This document shows, piece by piece, positions 1 through 8,671 of a stretch of DNA of 64,000 nucleotides (the first letter of the stretch is position 1; each line of letters opens with the position of its first letter). A program made the position numbers and the translations under genes. Source of the DNA: Streptococcus sanguinis. Lineage in GTDB: Bacteria; Bacillota; Bacilli; Lactobacillales; Streptococcaceae. The stretch is from NCBI RefSeq assembly GCF_026781265.1, contig NZ_JAKUVC010000002.1, positions 906,379 to 970,378 on the forward strand. The letters are read 5' to 3'. Below the pieces are notes generated by a model that made no database searches, was not told the DNA's origin, and saw only the letters and a program-made list of their open reading frames with translations.

Positions 1-822
1 TACATCTGTCATGTACTTGTCATCCTTGGCATACTTGGCAAAGTTATCCAAACCGATAACGCCATTTCCATAGAGCAAGTCTACATTTCCAGACTCAAAC
101 TCCAAAGCACGGGTTTGTGGATCTGGAATAATCTTGACTGTTACTTCTTTCAGTTTAGGCTTTTCACCCCAGTAATTTTCATTACGGGCAAAGGTGATGT
201 ACTCATTTGCCTTCTTGTCTTTGACAACCCATTGACCGGTTCCGATTGGCTTTTTGAGGTTGTCCTTAGTTGTGTCATCTCCGTCAGGGAAGGCAGCATC
301 AGCTACGAAGCGGATTGGACGAATCATGGAAAGGTCATAGAGAGTTGCACTGTAGGCTTGTTTGAGCTTAATCTCAAAGGTATGCTCATCGACAACTCGG
401 TAGCTTTCCAATTGGTTAGTAAAGTCAAACCAAGTGTGGTTTTTCTTATTCTCTTCTGAAAAGATAGTATCGAAATTGCGTTTGACATTCTCTGCGTTAA
501 AGTCAGAGTCGTCTGAGAATTTTGCCTTTCTTAGCTTGAAGGTATAGGTTTTACCATCTTCGCTGATATCCCAGCTTTCAGCCAAGGCTGGCTCGATTTT
601 CCCATTGTCACCATAGCGGACCAGGCCTTCATAGACCATATCTTGAATGACAAATTGGTCTGGATTATAGCGGTGAGGGTTGACATCCCCAAAGTCTTCG
701 CCCCAGACCATGGTGAGTCTGTCTTTCTCACCGACCTGTTGGGAAGAGTTTGAGTTTTGCTGGCAGGCTACCAAGAATAAAGGCAGCAAGAGGACAACTA
801 ATAAAAATAATTTTTTTCTCAT
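1..822 (-). CDS. Peptide/nickel-type ABC transporter substrate-binding lipoprotein (C-terminus outside window)
   Basis: Extracytoplasmic solute-binding protein of family 5 (oligopeptide/nickel type). The first 274 residues are present; the rest lies beyond the left edge. The N-terminus is a lipoprotein signal: MRKK, a hydrophobic stretch, then a LVAC lipobox with Cys at about residue 20. Phrases typical of the family follow (GLVRYGDNGKIEPALAESW, later GTGQW). It is the last gene of the operon that begins at 6764, 90 bases after the second permease gene, so the operon carries two binding proteins. The ribosome binding site before its ATG is weak. Ligand unknown; nickel, cobalt or peptides are all possible. 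Confidence 0.85.
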   Translation of the reverse strand, partial: MRKKLFLLVVLLLPLFLVACQQNSNSSQQVGEKDRLTMVWGEDFGDVNPHRYNPDQFVIQDMVYEGLVRYGDNGKIEPALAESWDISEDGKTYTFKLRKAKFSDDSDFNAENVKRNFDTIFSEENKKNHTWFDFTNQLESYRVVDEHTFEIKLKQAYSATLYDLSMIRPIRFVADAAFPDGDDTTKDNLKKPIGTGQWVVKDKKANEYITFARNENYWGEKPKLKEVTVKIIPDPQTRALEFESGNVDLLYGNGVIGLDNFAKYAKDDKYMTDV

Positions 823-912
823 TTTTATTGAATCACTTTCTTGTATTTTTTTAATTGCAAACCCCCAAAACAAAGGAATGCTTTTTTGTTAACAATTGTT
901 TTTCTTTGAGTA

Positions 913-1722
913 TCAACTCATGCGGTTGTACTTGCTGTTGAGAGCATCTCCGAACTTGGTAAAGAGGAGAATGGTCAAAATTAGCAAGATACAAGGGAAG
1001 ACCACAATCCAGGGGGCTTCCTGGATGTAAATCCGGCCGTCATTGATCATGGCTCCCCACTCAGGCGACGGTGCCTGAGCTCCCAATCCGACAAAGCTGA
1101 GGCCAGCGATTTCCATGATAATGGTGCTAATATCAAAGCTCATGGTTGTCAGAATCTGAGGAAAAAGACTGGGGAAATAATAGTTTTTCAGGCTTGTCCA
1201 AAAACTATTACCATACATTTTCGAGGACTGGATATAGGGTTCATTTCTCAGCTGTAGGGTCATAGAGCGCATCAGGTAGGCATACTTGGTCCAGGCCGTC
1301 AGGCAGATAGCGATGAGGGTTTGCTGGAGACCGATGCCCAAGATACTGACGATGGCAATGACCAAAATGATAGATGGGAAAGACTGAAAAGCCGTGATAA
1401 CCAGCAAGATGAGCTGGTCGAATTTCCCGCCGATGAAGGCGCTGGTCACCCCGATAAAGGAGCCTACCGCCGCAATCAGCATCAGAATCATCAGGGCAGG
1501 CAGGACCGTTTCTGCGCCCCCGCTCACGGCACGCGCAAAGACAGAGCGCCCAAGAGCATCTGTCCCGAACCACTCACTGCAGCTCGGTCCTTGCAAGGCT
1601 TGTCCAAGATTGACCTTGGTCAAACTGTCACCCAAGAGACGAGGAGCCAAGGAGGAGAGGGCCAAGGCTAGCACGATAAGGCCGCCCAAAACTAAGAGTT
1701 TTCGATTGATTTTTTTATCCAT
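913..1722 (-). CDS. ABC transporter permease, NikC/OppC type
   Basis: Inner-membrane permease of 269 residues. It has an N-terminal membrane anchor, a short extracellular segment (GPSCSEWFGTDALGRSVFARAV, the usual GTDxLGRD-like signature of DppC/NikC proteins), and five further hydrophobic segments. The EAA loop contacting the ATPases lies near residues 165-195 (ending in the YYFPSLFPQI region). It overlaps the preceding permease gene by 8 bases, so translation is probably coupled. Family membership is clear; nickel rather than peptide specificity cannot be decided from the sequence. Confidence 0.85.
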   Translation of the reverse strand: MDKKINRKLLVLGGLIVLALALSSLAPRLLGDSLTKVNLGQALQGPSCSEWFGTDALGRSVFARAVSGGAETVLPALMILMLIAAVGSFIGVTSAFIGGKFDQLILLVITAFQSFPSIILVIAIVSILGIGLQQTLIAICLTAWTKYAYLMRSMTLQLRNEPYIQSSKMYGNSFWTSLKNYYFPSLFPQILTTMSFDISTIIMEIAGLSFVGLGAQAPSPEWGAMINDGRIYIQEAPWIVVFPCILLILTILLFTKFGDALNSKYNRMS

Positions 1723-2710
1723 ACGAGCCCTCCTTGCTTGTTTTTAGTCTCTTCATGCGCGGCAGCAGTTTGGGATTTTCCTGAGCCAGTCGGACGCGAG
1801 GATTGAGCCAAACCATGAGCAGCTGAAAGACTAGATTTACAGTCAATACCCCCGCTGTGATAAAGAGGACCGCCCCCTGAATGAGGAGATAATCCCGCTT
1901 GGCGACGACTCCTATCAGCATCTTACCGATGCCCGGCCAGGAAAAGAGGTGCTCGATAATAGCCACACCGCCTAAGAGCGAACCCAGAGAAAGACTGACC
2001 AAGGTCAGAAGAAAGGGCAGAACATTGTAAATCACATCATGCAGCAGGATATGTCCCTCTCGAATCCCCCGACCTCGCGCACCTTCGACTTCTGGTGAAT
2101 GCAGTATTTCTATCAAAGCGGTCCGCAGCTGCGGGATGTAGCGAGTAGACATGATCATGGCCAGTGTTATGACTGGCAGGACTAGGCCCAGCTCATTAGC
2201 CGTTGCCTGAATGGGAAGCCAGTGCAGCTGAACAGAAAAGATCAGAATCAGGATAATCCCCATAACAAAGCTTGGAATGGCATTTAAGAAGGCCAGACCT
2301 GCCATCAGGAAGCGATCAACGGGCTTTCCAGCATGGTAGGATGTGTAGAGAGCTGTCGGCAAGGAAATTCCCAGAGTTGCTAGCAGGGTATAAAAAGCTA
2401 GGTAGACTGTATTGGGAAAATAGAAAACCAGCTGCTCCCAGACCGAAGCCCCGGAATTATAGGTCACACCAAAGTCGCCATGGACAATCCTGCCCAGCCA
2501 GGCCAGATATTGCTCCATAAAGCTGCCATTCAGACCCATCTCTGCCCTCTTGATTTCCAGCAATTCCTTGGTAAAAGGAATGCCCTGAGCGTTTAGGATA
2601 CTCTCAGCCGGATCTCCCGGTGCTAGATAAACCAATAAAAAGGAGATAAAGCTGACGCAGAGCAGGATGAGGACGAATTGCAGAATCGTTTTGATAATAA
2701 ATTTAATCAT
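1715..2710 (-). CDS. ABC transporter permease, NikB/OppB type
   Basis: Permease of 331 residues with an N-terminal membrane segment (residues 5-28) followed by LAPGDPAE, the signature of DppB/NikB/OppB proteins, and an EAA motif (EVEGARGRGI) near residue 210. The start MIKFII was chosen although the frame stays open for 16 more codons upstream, because that extension lies inside the upstream hydrolase gene and this ATG overlaps the hydrolase stop by 8 bases, as elsewhere in the operon. The C-terminal tail is basic and cytoplasmic. It pairs with the NikC-type permease just downstream. Confidence 0.85.
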   Translation of the reverse strand: MIKFIIKTILQFVLILLCVSFISFLLVYLAPGDPAESILNAQGIPFTKELLEIKRAEMGLNGSFMEQYLAWLGRIVHGDFGVTYNSGASVWEQLVFYFPNTVYLAFYTLLATLGISLPTALYTSYHAGKPVDRFLMAGLAFLNAIPSFVMGIILILIFSVQLHWLPIQATANELGLVLPVITLAMIMSTRYIPQLRTALIEILHSPEVEGARGRGIREGHILLHDVIYNVLPFLLTLVSLSLGSLLGGVAIIEHLFSWPGIGKMLIGVVAKRDYLLIQGAVLFITAGVLTVNLVFQLLMVWLNPRVRLAQENPKLLPRMKRLKTSKEGSYG

Positions 2711-3686
2711 GCGCCTCCCTTTCAGATGTCTGGTAGCTTTCAGGCTTCTTGCTGGCAACAGCCAACAGCACTTCGCCTTGGTGGACGACCAAGGTCGCTT
2801 TCTGGTAGAGGACCAGACCGTCTTCCTTGGCAGTCACCTTTTCTAAAATATTGCCATAAATATCACAGATTTCGCCGATGACCTGACCAACCTGTACTGT
2901 TTGATTGGGCCGGACAAAGCACATCCAGCAGCCCGACCTCTGACAGGTCAGATAGTAACTGTCGTCAAAGATTAGCGGCGCCTGCTTATAATAGGGCATG
3001 CTCCCTTCAAAAAGATAGCGGGCGACTTGCTTGACCGACTCCTTCATGGCCAGAACATCCTCTGGCAGACAGGTGCCGTTTTCTCCCTGCTCCAGCAGGA
3101 TGCTAGGCAAACCATAGTCCACCGAGGCAGCGTGATAAAGATTGCCACGGTCCTGAGATTGGTAGATTATCGGTGTCCCAGAAGCCTGCAGCATCTGATA
3201 GGACTTCTCCATTACCTCTGGATTTGCCCGCAGGGAATAGTAACCATGAGGGGTAAGCAGTTCTTCCCGATTGCCACTATGCAGGTCAATGAGGAAGTCA
3301 CTGACACTAAAGACCTGACTCTCAATCACAGACCGAATCTGATAGCTGAGGCTGGAAACTGGCCCTTGGTCCTGAAAGATCCTGTTTAGATTGAGACCGT
3401 CCTCAGGTACAAGCGTCGTCTCCCGAGCCCAGAAGCCGCTGACATTGACTGCATGCAGGAGGAGGACAGAGCCTTGAAAGCTAAAGTCCCACTCATGCGC
3501 CAAGTCCATCAGCGCCTTGACACCGACATACTCGCAGCCATGGACTGCAGCACTGATGGTCAGCAAGGGCTGGGTAGCCTGTCCTTTGAGCAGAGTGTAC
3601 TGGATAGCCAGCTCATCTGTGATGGGCAAACTGCCTTGATAGCTACTGCAAGGAGCCATAGAGTCTAGTTCTTGCTTAATCCTCAT
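2703..3686 (-). CDS. Succinylglutamate desuccinylase/aspartoacylase-family zinc hydrolase
   Basis: Zinc-dependent hydrolase of about 327 residues in the AstE/AspA branch of the M14 carboxypeptidase fold, which cleaves N-acyl amino acids. Predicted zinc ligands are visible: His49 and Glu52 in HGCEYVG, and His136 in DLHSGN. An asparagine/arginine substrate motif (NLNR) lies near residue 100 and a likely catalytic Glu in LLEQGENG. The start at 3686 overlaps the stop of the upstream ATPase gene by 11 bases; a longer open frame to 3797 lies inside that gene and was rejected. Its place between ATPase and permease genes suggests that it processes the imported ligand in the cytoplasm. The substrate is unknown. 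Confidence 0.8.
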   Translation of the reverse strand: MRIKQELDSMAPCSSYQGSLPITDELAIQYTLLKGQATQPLLTISAAVHGCEYVGVKALMDLAHEWDFSFQGSVLLLHAVNVSGFWARETTLVPEDGLNLNRIFQDQGPVSSLSYQIRSVIESQVFSVSDFLIDLHSGNREELLTPHGYYSLRANPEVMEKSYQMLQASGTPIIYQSQDRGNLYHAASVDYGLPSILLEQGENGTCLPEDVLAMKESVKQVARYLFEGSMPYYKQAPLIFDDSYYLTCQRSGCWMCFVRPNQTVQVGQVIGEICDIYGNILEKVTAKEDGLVLYQKATLVVHQGEVLLAVASKKPESYQTSEREAHD

Positions 3687-4446
3687 CTTTATCCTCCCTG
3701 TACTGACTGAGCAAGAGCTTGGTATAGTCACTCTTGGGAGCAGAGACGACCTCTCGCATGCTGCCCTTTTCTTGCACGATTCCGTCCTTGAGGACAATCA
3801 AATCTTCCGCAAAATTGCTGACCAGAGCGATGTCATGAGAGATGAAGAGAAAGGAGGTCTGCGAGCGCTCCTTGATATCTGCCAGCAGCTGCATGACTTC
3901 ATACTGAACGGTCACATCCAGAGCACTGGTGATTTCATCACAGATGAGCACATCGGGATAAATCAGCAGGGCACGGGCAATAGCCGCCCGTTGGCATTCT
4001 CCTCCGCTCAGCTGGTGTGGCAGTCGCTGGGCAAGCTCAGGGGTCAGACCGACCGAGGTCAGCAAGTCATGGATGGCCTGCTTTCTATCTGACGGCTGCT
4101 GATAGAGAGAGAAGTTTCGACAGACCTCTTCCAGGCTCTGCTGAATACTGCGCTTGGGATGAAAGGTCGACTGGGGCTGCTGGGCGATATACTGGACCCG
4201 AGCATAGTAGTCCCTATCCTTGTAGGCAGAGACTGGCTGGCCCAGTAGAGTCAGCTCCCCTTGGTCTGGCTTTAAAAAGCGGCAGATGAGTTTGGCAATG
4301 GTACTCTTACCTGAACCTGATTCACCGACCAGACCCAAAGCCTGTCCCTTTTCCAAGCTAATGTCAATATCAAAGACACCGATTCTCCGCTCGCCTATCT
4401 GACTGTACTCGTAGGTCAACTGGCGACCGATCAATACTTGATTCAT
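3676..4446 (-). CDS. ABC transporter ATP-binding protein, NikE/OppF type
   Basis: Cytoplasmic ATPase of 256 residues. Walker A is GESGSGKST at residues 41-49, the Q-loop is near residue 90, the signature LSGGE is at 146-150, and Walker B LICDEITSALD is at about 168-178. The OppF-like organisation and pairing with the next ATPase show a two-ATPase importer of the oligopeptide/nickel class. Its start overlaps the stop of the preceding ATPase gene by 4 bases, indicating translational coupling. Confidence 0.88.
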   Translation of the reverse strand: MNQVLIGRQLTYEYSQIGERRIGVFDIDISLEKGQALGLVGESGSGKSTIAKLICRFLKPDQGELTLLGQPVSAYKDRDYYARVQYIAQQPQSTFHPKRSIQQSLEEVCRNFSLYQQPSDRKQAIHDLLTSVGLTPELAQRLPHQLSGGECQRAAIARALLIYPDVLICDEITSALDVTVQYEVMQLLADIKERSQTSFLFISHDIALVSNFAEDLIVLKDGIVQEKGSMREVVSAPKSDYTKLLLSQYREDKDED

Positions 4447-5225
4447 AGCTGCTCCCCTTCTCTAAACTCTGCCAGTTTAGGCACTGCCTTCAGCAATTTC
4501 TGGGTATAGGTCTGCTCAGGATAGCGAAGAACTTGATGGGCTGGACCGTTTTCGACTATCTGTCCTTCCTTCATGACGACTACTTTTTGTGCTAGATGCT
4601 CAGCTACGCTGATATCATGTGTGACAAAGAGAATGGCCATGTTTTCCTCCCGATGAAGCTTGCTCAAGAGATCCAGCAGCTTCATTTTCGACAGGACATC
4701 CAGAGCGCTAGTCGGCTCATCAGCCAGCAGCAGTTTGGGCCTGCTGGCTAAAGCCAGCGCTACACCGACTAGCTGCATCATACCACCGCTGAGTTCGAAA
4801 GGATACTTATTGACGACTTTTTCAGGCAGCAGTCCCACCATCTCTAGACATTCTTCCAAGGAACGGAGATTTGATGCTTGCTGGCCCTGATTCTTCACCA
4901 AGTCCTGATAATGCTTTTTGATCTTACGGCGGTTATTAAAGCTGAGACTGGCATGCTGACTAATCCAGGCCACTTCTCGGCCTACAAAAGGCAGATAAAT
5001 GCGGTGGTCCTGGGGCTGAATTTCCTGCCCCTCAAAGGTAATACTGCCCTCTGTCACTGTCAGCCCCCTAAGAGGGAGACCTAGCAGCATCTTGAGCAGG
5101 GTAGACTTGCCACTGCCACTCTCGCCCACAATCGAAAGGGACTCCCCCTCAGCAAGAGAGAGGGAGACCCGATCGAGAATGACTTTATCTGCTGACTGCA
5201 CCAGCAGATCTTTCATTTCCAGCAT
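4443..5225 (-). CDS. ABC transporter ATP-binding protein, NikD/OppD type
   Basis: Cytoplasmic ATPase of 260 residues with Walker A GESGSGKST at residues 34-42, signature LSGGMMQ near residue 150, Walker B LLLADEPTSALD, and an H-loop (FVTHD). The signature departs from the usual LSGGQ/ER: two methionines follow LSGG, as in several NikD-like proteins. It lies 3 bases after the stop of the binding-protein gene and forms the second ATPase of the importer. An alternative start three codons in (MKDLLV) is possible. Confidence 0.87.
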   Translation of the reverse strand: MLEMKDLLVQSADKVILDRVSLSLAEGESLSIVGESGSGKSTLLKMLLGLPLRGLTVTEGSITFEGQEIQPQDHRIYLPFVGREVAWISQHASLSFNNRRKIKKHYQDLVKNQGQQASNLRSLEECLEMVGLLPEKVVNKYPFELSGGMMQLVGVALALASRPKLLLADEPTSALDVLSKMKLLDLLSKLHREENMAILFVTHDISVAEHLAQKVVVMKEGQIVENGPAHQVLRYPEQTYTQKLLKAVPKLAEFREGEQL

Positions 5226-5228
5226 GTT

Positions 5229-6764
5229 TTATTCCTTTGATAGTTTGTTGCTGACGTGATAGTAGTCTGTTGGATGGGATTCCAAACCAGAGACGGACTT
5301 GTCCATTACCAGAGCGACCTTGAAGAAGCCGATAATGGTAAAGCCGTAGTCCTTATCCATGATTTCTTGGATTTCCTTGCTGAGCTGATTGCGCTTAGCT
5401 GGATCAGTTTCAGTCGCCAGCTCTTCGATTTTCTTGTCTGCTTCTGGGTTGCTGTAGTGACCGATATTGGCTGTACCATTGGTCTTAACGGCACTGTTGA
5501 AGAAGGCATATGGATCACCGATAGGAGCTGCTACCACTGCGTAAGGTGTGAAGGCATAGTCCTTTTCACTGGCAACGGCACTGACTTCAACTTTCTTAAT
5601 AGTCGCTTCGATTCCGACTTCCTTGAGTTGTTGTTGGCTTGCTTCTACAGCCAGCGGCATTTCAGGCAGACGAGTAAAGGACAGCAGCTCAATGCTGACT
5701 TTTTGACCGTCTTTTTCACGGTAGCCATCTCCGTCAGTATCCTTGTAGCCAGCCTCATCCAAGAGTTTCTTAGCCTTGTCTACGTTAAATTCATGGACGC
5801 TCTTTTGCAGGGCAAAGGCGAAGCCAGTAGGGAAAGGTCCAACAGCTGGCACAGCTGAGCCTTTAAAGAGAGATTCTGAGTAGGTCTTCTTGTCAACCAA
5901 GGTATCTAAAGCCTGACGGAACTTATCATCTGCTACGTAAGGATTTTCAAAGTTATAGTAGTAAGCTAGGTAGCGGGAACCTTCTACTTCAGAGATTTTG
6001 TAGTTCTTATCGGAAGCATAAGTACTTAGATTTGCATAAGGCAGACCATAGACGGCATCAACTTCCTTAGACTTAAGGGCTGCAGAAATAGCTGTCGGAT
6101 CAGAGAAGTATTTGATCTTCAGATTAGCAACTTTTGGCTTGCCATCCCAGTAGTCATCATAAGCCTTGAGCTCTGCTCCGCTCTCAGGAGTGTACTTGGT
6201 CACCATGTAAGGGCCAGTTCCGACAGGAGCCTTGTCAGATGCACTCTTGCCAGTCGTATCGACAATGGCGGAGTATGGCTCTGCCAAGAGATTCGCCATG
6301 ATCGGTTGCACAGCCTTTGTCTTGATGGTCACAGTTTGACTCTCCGCAGAGATACTATCAATGCCCATATCTGATGCTGCCCGTTCGCTTGTCTTAATCA
6401 AGCGTTCCAGAGAGGCTTTGACCTTTTCACCGGTCATTTTTTCACCATTTTGGAAGGTCACCTTATCCTTGAGGGTGATTTTCCACTCTAGGTCTGAGAC
6501 TGCTTCGATTTTCTCAGCCAGCCAAGGTTTTACTTGGAGTTTGTCATCCATCTTGAAGAGGGTTTCTCCCACTCCGTAACGGACCGTGAACCAGCCATTG
6601 TATTCCGCTGCTGGATCTACATTTGCTGGAAATTGCGTATAACCAATGGTTACAGTCTTACTGCCACTATCGCCAGCAGGTTCGCTGGTTTTGCTAGGGT
6701 TTACACAGGAGGCTAGGGCTAGGCCTGCCAAGGCTAAAACCATTATTTTTTTAAAATGTTTCAT
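5229..6764 (-). CDS. Nickel/peptide ABC transporter substrate-binding lipoprotein
   Basis: Family 5 solute-binding protein of 511 residues; the usual length is 500-540. Its lipobox LASC places the lipidated Cys at residue 20. Family features include the NVDPAAEYNGW region, GVGETLFK, a GTGPYMV motif near residue 185, and a C-terminal stretch typical of NikA-like proteins. It is the first gene of the operon (SBP, two ATPases, hydrolase, two permeases, second SBP). No confident promoter was found in the 175-base gap upstream. The proximity to the cobalamin operon makes nickel or cobalt a tempting ligand, but metallophore or peptide binding fits equally well. Confidence 0.85.
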   Translation of the reverse strand: MKHFKKIMVLALAGLALASCVNPSKTSEPAGDSGSKTVTIGYTQFPANVDPAAEYNGWFTVRYGVGETLFKMDDKLQVKPWLAEKIEAVSDLEWKITLKDKVTFQNGEKMTGEKVKASLERLIKTSERAASDMGIDSISAESQTVTIKTKAVQPIMANLLAEPYSAIVDTTGKSASDKAPVGTGPYMVTKYTPESGAELKAYDDYWDGKPKVANLKIKYFSDPTAISAALKSKEVDAVYGLPYANLSTYASDKNYKISEVEGSRYLAYYYNFENPYVADDKFRQALDTLVDKKTYSESLFKGSAVPAVGPFPTGFAFALQKSVHEFNVDKAKKLLDEAGYKDTDGDGYREKDGQKVSIELLSFTRLPEMPLAVEASQQQLKEVGIEATIKKVEVSAVASEKDYAFTPYAVVAAPIGDPYAFFNSAVKTNGTANIGHYSNPEADKKIEELATETDPAKRNQLSKEIQEIMDKDYGFTIIGFFKVALVMDKSVSGLESHPTDYYHVSNKLSKE

Positions 6765-6939
6765 AAATATTCAAATTCCTTTTCTATTTTGTAAACTACT
6801 TTAAGACGGTCTGTCCTAGTCAAATCTAAATACGCTTCGCTCTCTGTCTAAGGTGGTTCTATGTCCTGAAGATGAGAGAGCAGACGAGTGAAAAACAAAT
6901 GATTGCTCATTCTCTGTCCTCTTTGGGGATGTGCTTGTC

Positions 6940-8043
6940 TTAATCTTTTCCTTCCAGATAGCTTCTAGCATCTTCGACAAAGGCAGTTGGCAAAGCCAGG
7001 TCAGCCTGCAGCTCATCGCGATAAGCTCGGATGATTTCTGACTCCCGACCAGAGATAACCTTTTCCGTCCAGTCTGGGTCTAGGAGCAGAGCCTTGCCGA
7101 GGGCAAAGAGCGGAATCCCCGCATCCAATACTCGCTGGGCATCCTGCTTGGTCTCTATCTGACCGACACCAATCAGGGGCACTCTATCATTAATTTTTCT
7201 GGTAATTTTTTCAATCACTGGCTCCGAGTCCTGAGAGTCTCTGATAGACGAGCGCCAGACATCGGAGGTCGAAATATGCAGATAGTCTACTTGATGATAG
7301 ATGAGCTGCTCCAGCAACTGCAGGGTATCATAAAGCTGGATACCTGGCTCTTCAATCTCTTCCGGAGAAAAGCGGTAGCCAATCAGGAAGGGGCGGTCGG
7401 CCTCTTCTTTGACTAGTTGCTTGGCTCTTTTCAGCAAGGTCTTTGGAAAGCGCAGGCGGTTGTTAAGGCTGCCGCCCCACTTGTCCTGACGGACATTGGA
7501 ATGGGGAGAGACAAACTGCTGGATCAGATAGGTATTGGCGCCATGAAGCTCGACTCCGTCAAATCCAGCCTGAATGGCTCGTCTGATAGCTGACAGAAAG
7601 TCCTCTATCACCTGCTCCACTTCAGCGTTCTTGAGCGCCCTCGGCTCCGCCAGATAATCGCGTGGAGCCTTAACAGCACTGGGTGCTACTGGCTGACCGT
7701 CAATCAAATCAGGCAGAACCATACGACCACCATGATAGAGCTGAACAATAGCCAGAGCCCCTTGGTCCTTGATGGCCTTGGCCAGACGGCTAAGCCCCTC
7801 AATCTTATCGTCCTCGGCGCCGCTGAAGCTCTCCGCAAAGGACTTGCCCAGAGGATGGACATAGGTACTGCCAGTGATGACCATGCCAACCGACCTCGAC
7901 CGGCGGGCAAAAAAGTCGATATCTGCCTGAGATACATAGCCACCGGGCTCACTAGCGCAGATGGTCATTGGTGCCAAGACAACGCGATTGCGCATGGTCT
8001 GCCCATTTTTAAAAGTAAATTTATCCTGAATCTGTGTATTCAT
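6940..8043 (-). CDS. NADH:flavin oxidoreductase, old yellow enzyme family
   Basis: FMN-binding TIM-barrel oxidoreductase of 367 residues. The N-terminus (LAPMTICASEPGGYVS) is typical of the family, as are YHGGRM, the active-site region ELHGANTYLIQQFVSP, NNRLRFP, and GVGQIETKQDA near the C-terminal phosphate-binding loop. These enzymes reduce activated alkenes or enoates with NAD(P)H. A GAGGTG ribosome binding site precedes the ATG. It starts 55 bases after the end of the cobalamin operon and may be read through from it, but nothing ties it to B12 synthesis. The physiological substrate is unknown. Confidence 0.85.
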   Translation of the reverse strand: MNTQIQDKFTFKNGQTMRNRVVLAPMTICASEPGGYVSQADIDFFARRSRSVGMVITGSTYVHPLGKSFAESFSGAEDDKIEGLSRLAKAIKDQGALAIVQLYHGGRMVLPDLIDGQPVAPSAVKAPRDYLAEPRALKNAEVEQVIEDFLSAIRRAIQAGFDGVELHGANTYLIQQFVSPHSNVRQDKWGGSLNNRLRFPKTLLKRAKQLVKEEADRPFLIGYRFSPEEIEEPGIQLYDTLQLLEQLIYHQVDYLHISTSDVWRSSIRDSQDSEPVIEKITRKINDRVPLIGVGQIETKQDAQRVLDAGIPLFALGKALLLDPDWTEKVISGRESEIIRAYRDELQADLALPTAFVEDARSYLEGKD

Positions 8044-8098
8044 CTAGTCACCTCTTTCCCAAGATAAATCATTTAATTTGTTTTTCGTTCATTAAGTA

Positions 8099-8671
8099 TT
8101 AGAGTAAGGTCGCCTGCCAAGTCTGGTCGCGCTCTTCCAAGAGCAGCACTCGTCCTTGGGGGACATCAATGTTCCAAAAAACTGCCTTTGGGTCAACCAA
8201 ATGTTGGTAAATCAAGCGTAGCACTCCCAAATGAGCGACTAGAGCTATTGATTCCTCAGTACTATCTAGCAGGCGGTCCGTTGCTGCCCAGACTCGGGTC
8301 TGAAAGTCAGCAAAAACTTCTGCCTTAGGAGGCGTGACCTCAAAGGGGGCCTCTAGCCAAGTCTGCCAGACTTCTGGAAAAGCCGCTTCAATCTCATCAG
8401 CTGTCAAGCCTTCCCATTGTCCAAAGCCCCGCTCGTCAAAGTCGGCTATGGGCTGAACTTGCCTGTCTGGAAAAGCCAGCTGGGCTGTTTCCTGCGTCCG
8501 TTTGAGACAACTGGTGTAAATCACATCAACTGGGTGCTCCTGCATCAGTAGCGCCAGCTGCTTGGCATCTTTTTGGCCTTGTCCGTTGATAGAGACATCA
8601 TGGCTGCCGTAGAAACAGCGCCTGCGGTTGTAGTCTGTCTGACCATGCCGCATCAGATACCATCTTTTCAT
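8099..8671 (-). CDS. cobC: Alpha-ribazole phosphatase (histidine phosphatase family)
   Basis: Predicted to remove phosphate from alpha-ribazole-5'-phosphate (or from adenosylcobalamin 5'-phosphate) in nucleotide-loop assembly. The 190-residue protein has the phosphoglycerate-mutase-like motif LMRHGQTDYN at residues 6-15 with catalytic His9, the second conserved His in LVAHLGVLR near residue 147, and acid residue Glu in FDERGFGQWEG. It is the last gene of the operon and overlaps cobS by 4 bases (ATGA), supporting the CobC assignment over a generic phosphatase. Confidence 0.85.
   Translation of the reverse strand: MKRWYLMRHGQTDYNRRRCFYGSHDVSINGQGQKDAKQLALLMQEHPVDVIYTSCLKRTQETAQLAFPDRQVQPIADFDERGFGQWEGLTADEIEAAFPEVWQTWLEAPFEVTPPKAEVFADFQTRVWAATDRLLDSTEESIALVAHLGVLRLIYQHLVDPKAVFWNIDVPQGRVLLLEERDQTWQATLL

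Noticed and set aside
2711..3797. Long N-terminal extensions of several minus-strand frames (for example 3797, 2758, 19276, 13939)
   Set aside because: These extensions lie inside the neighbouring coding sequence and lack ribosome binding sites; the inner starts give 4-14 base overlaps typical of coupled genes, or a clear AGGAG.
6765..6939. Promoter for the nickel/peptide importer operon
   Set aside because: A TTGACT hexamer is present, but no -10 at acceptable spacing could be found, so no promoter was annotated.
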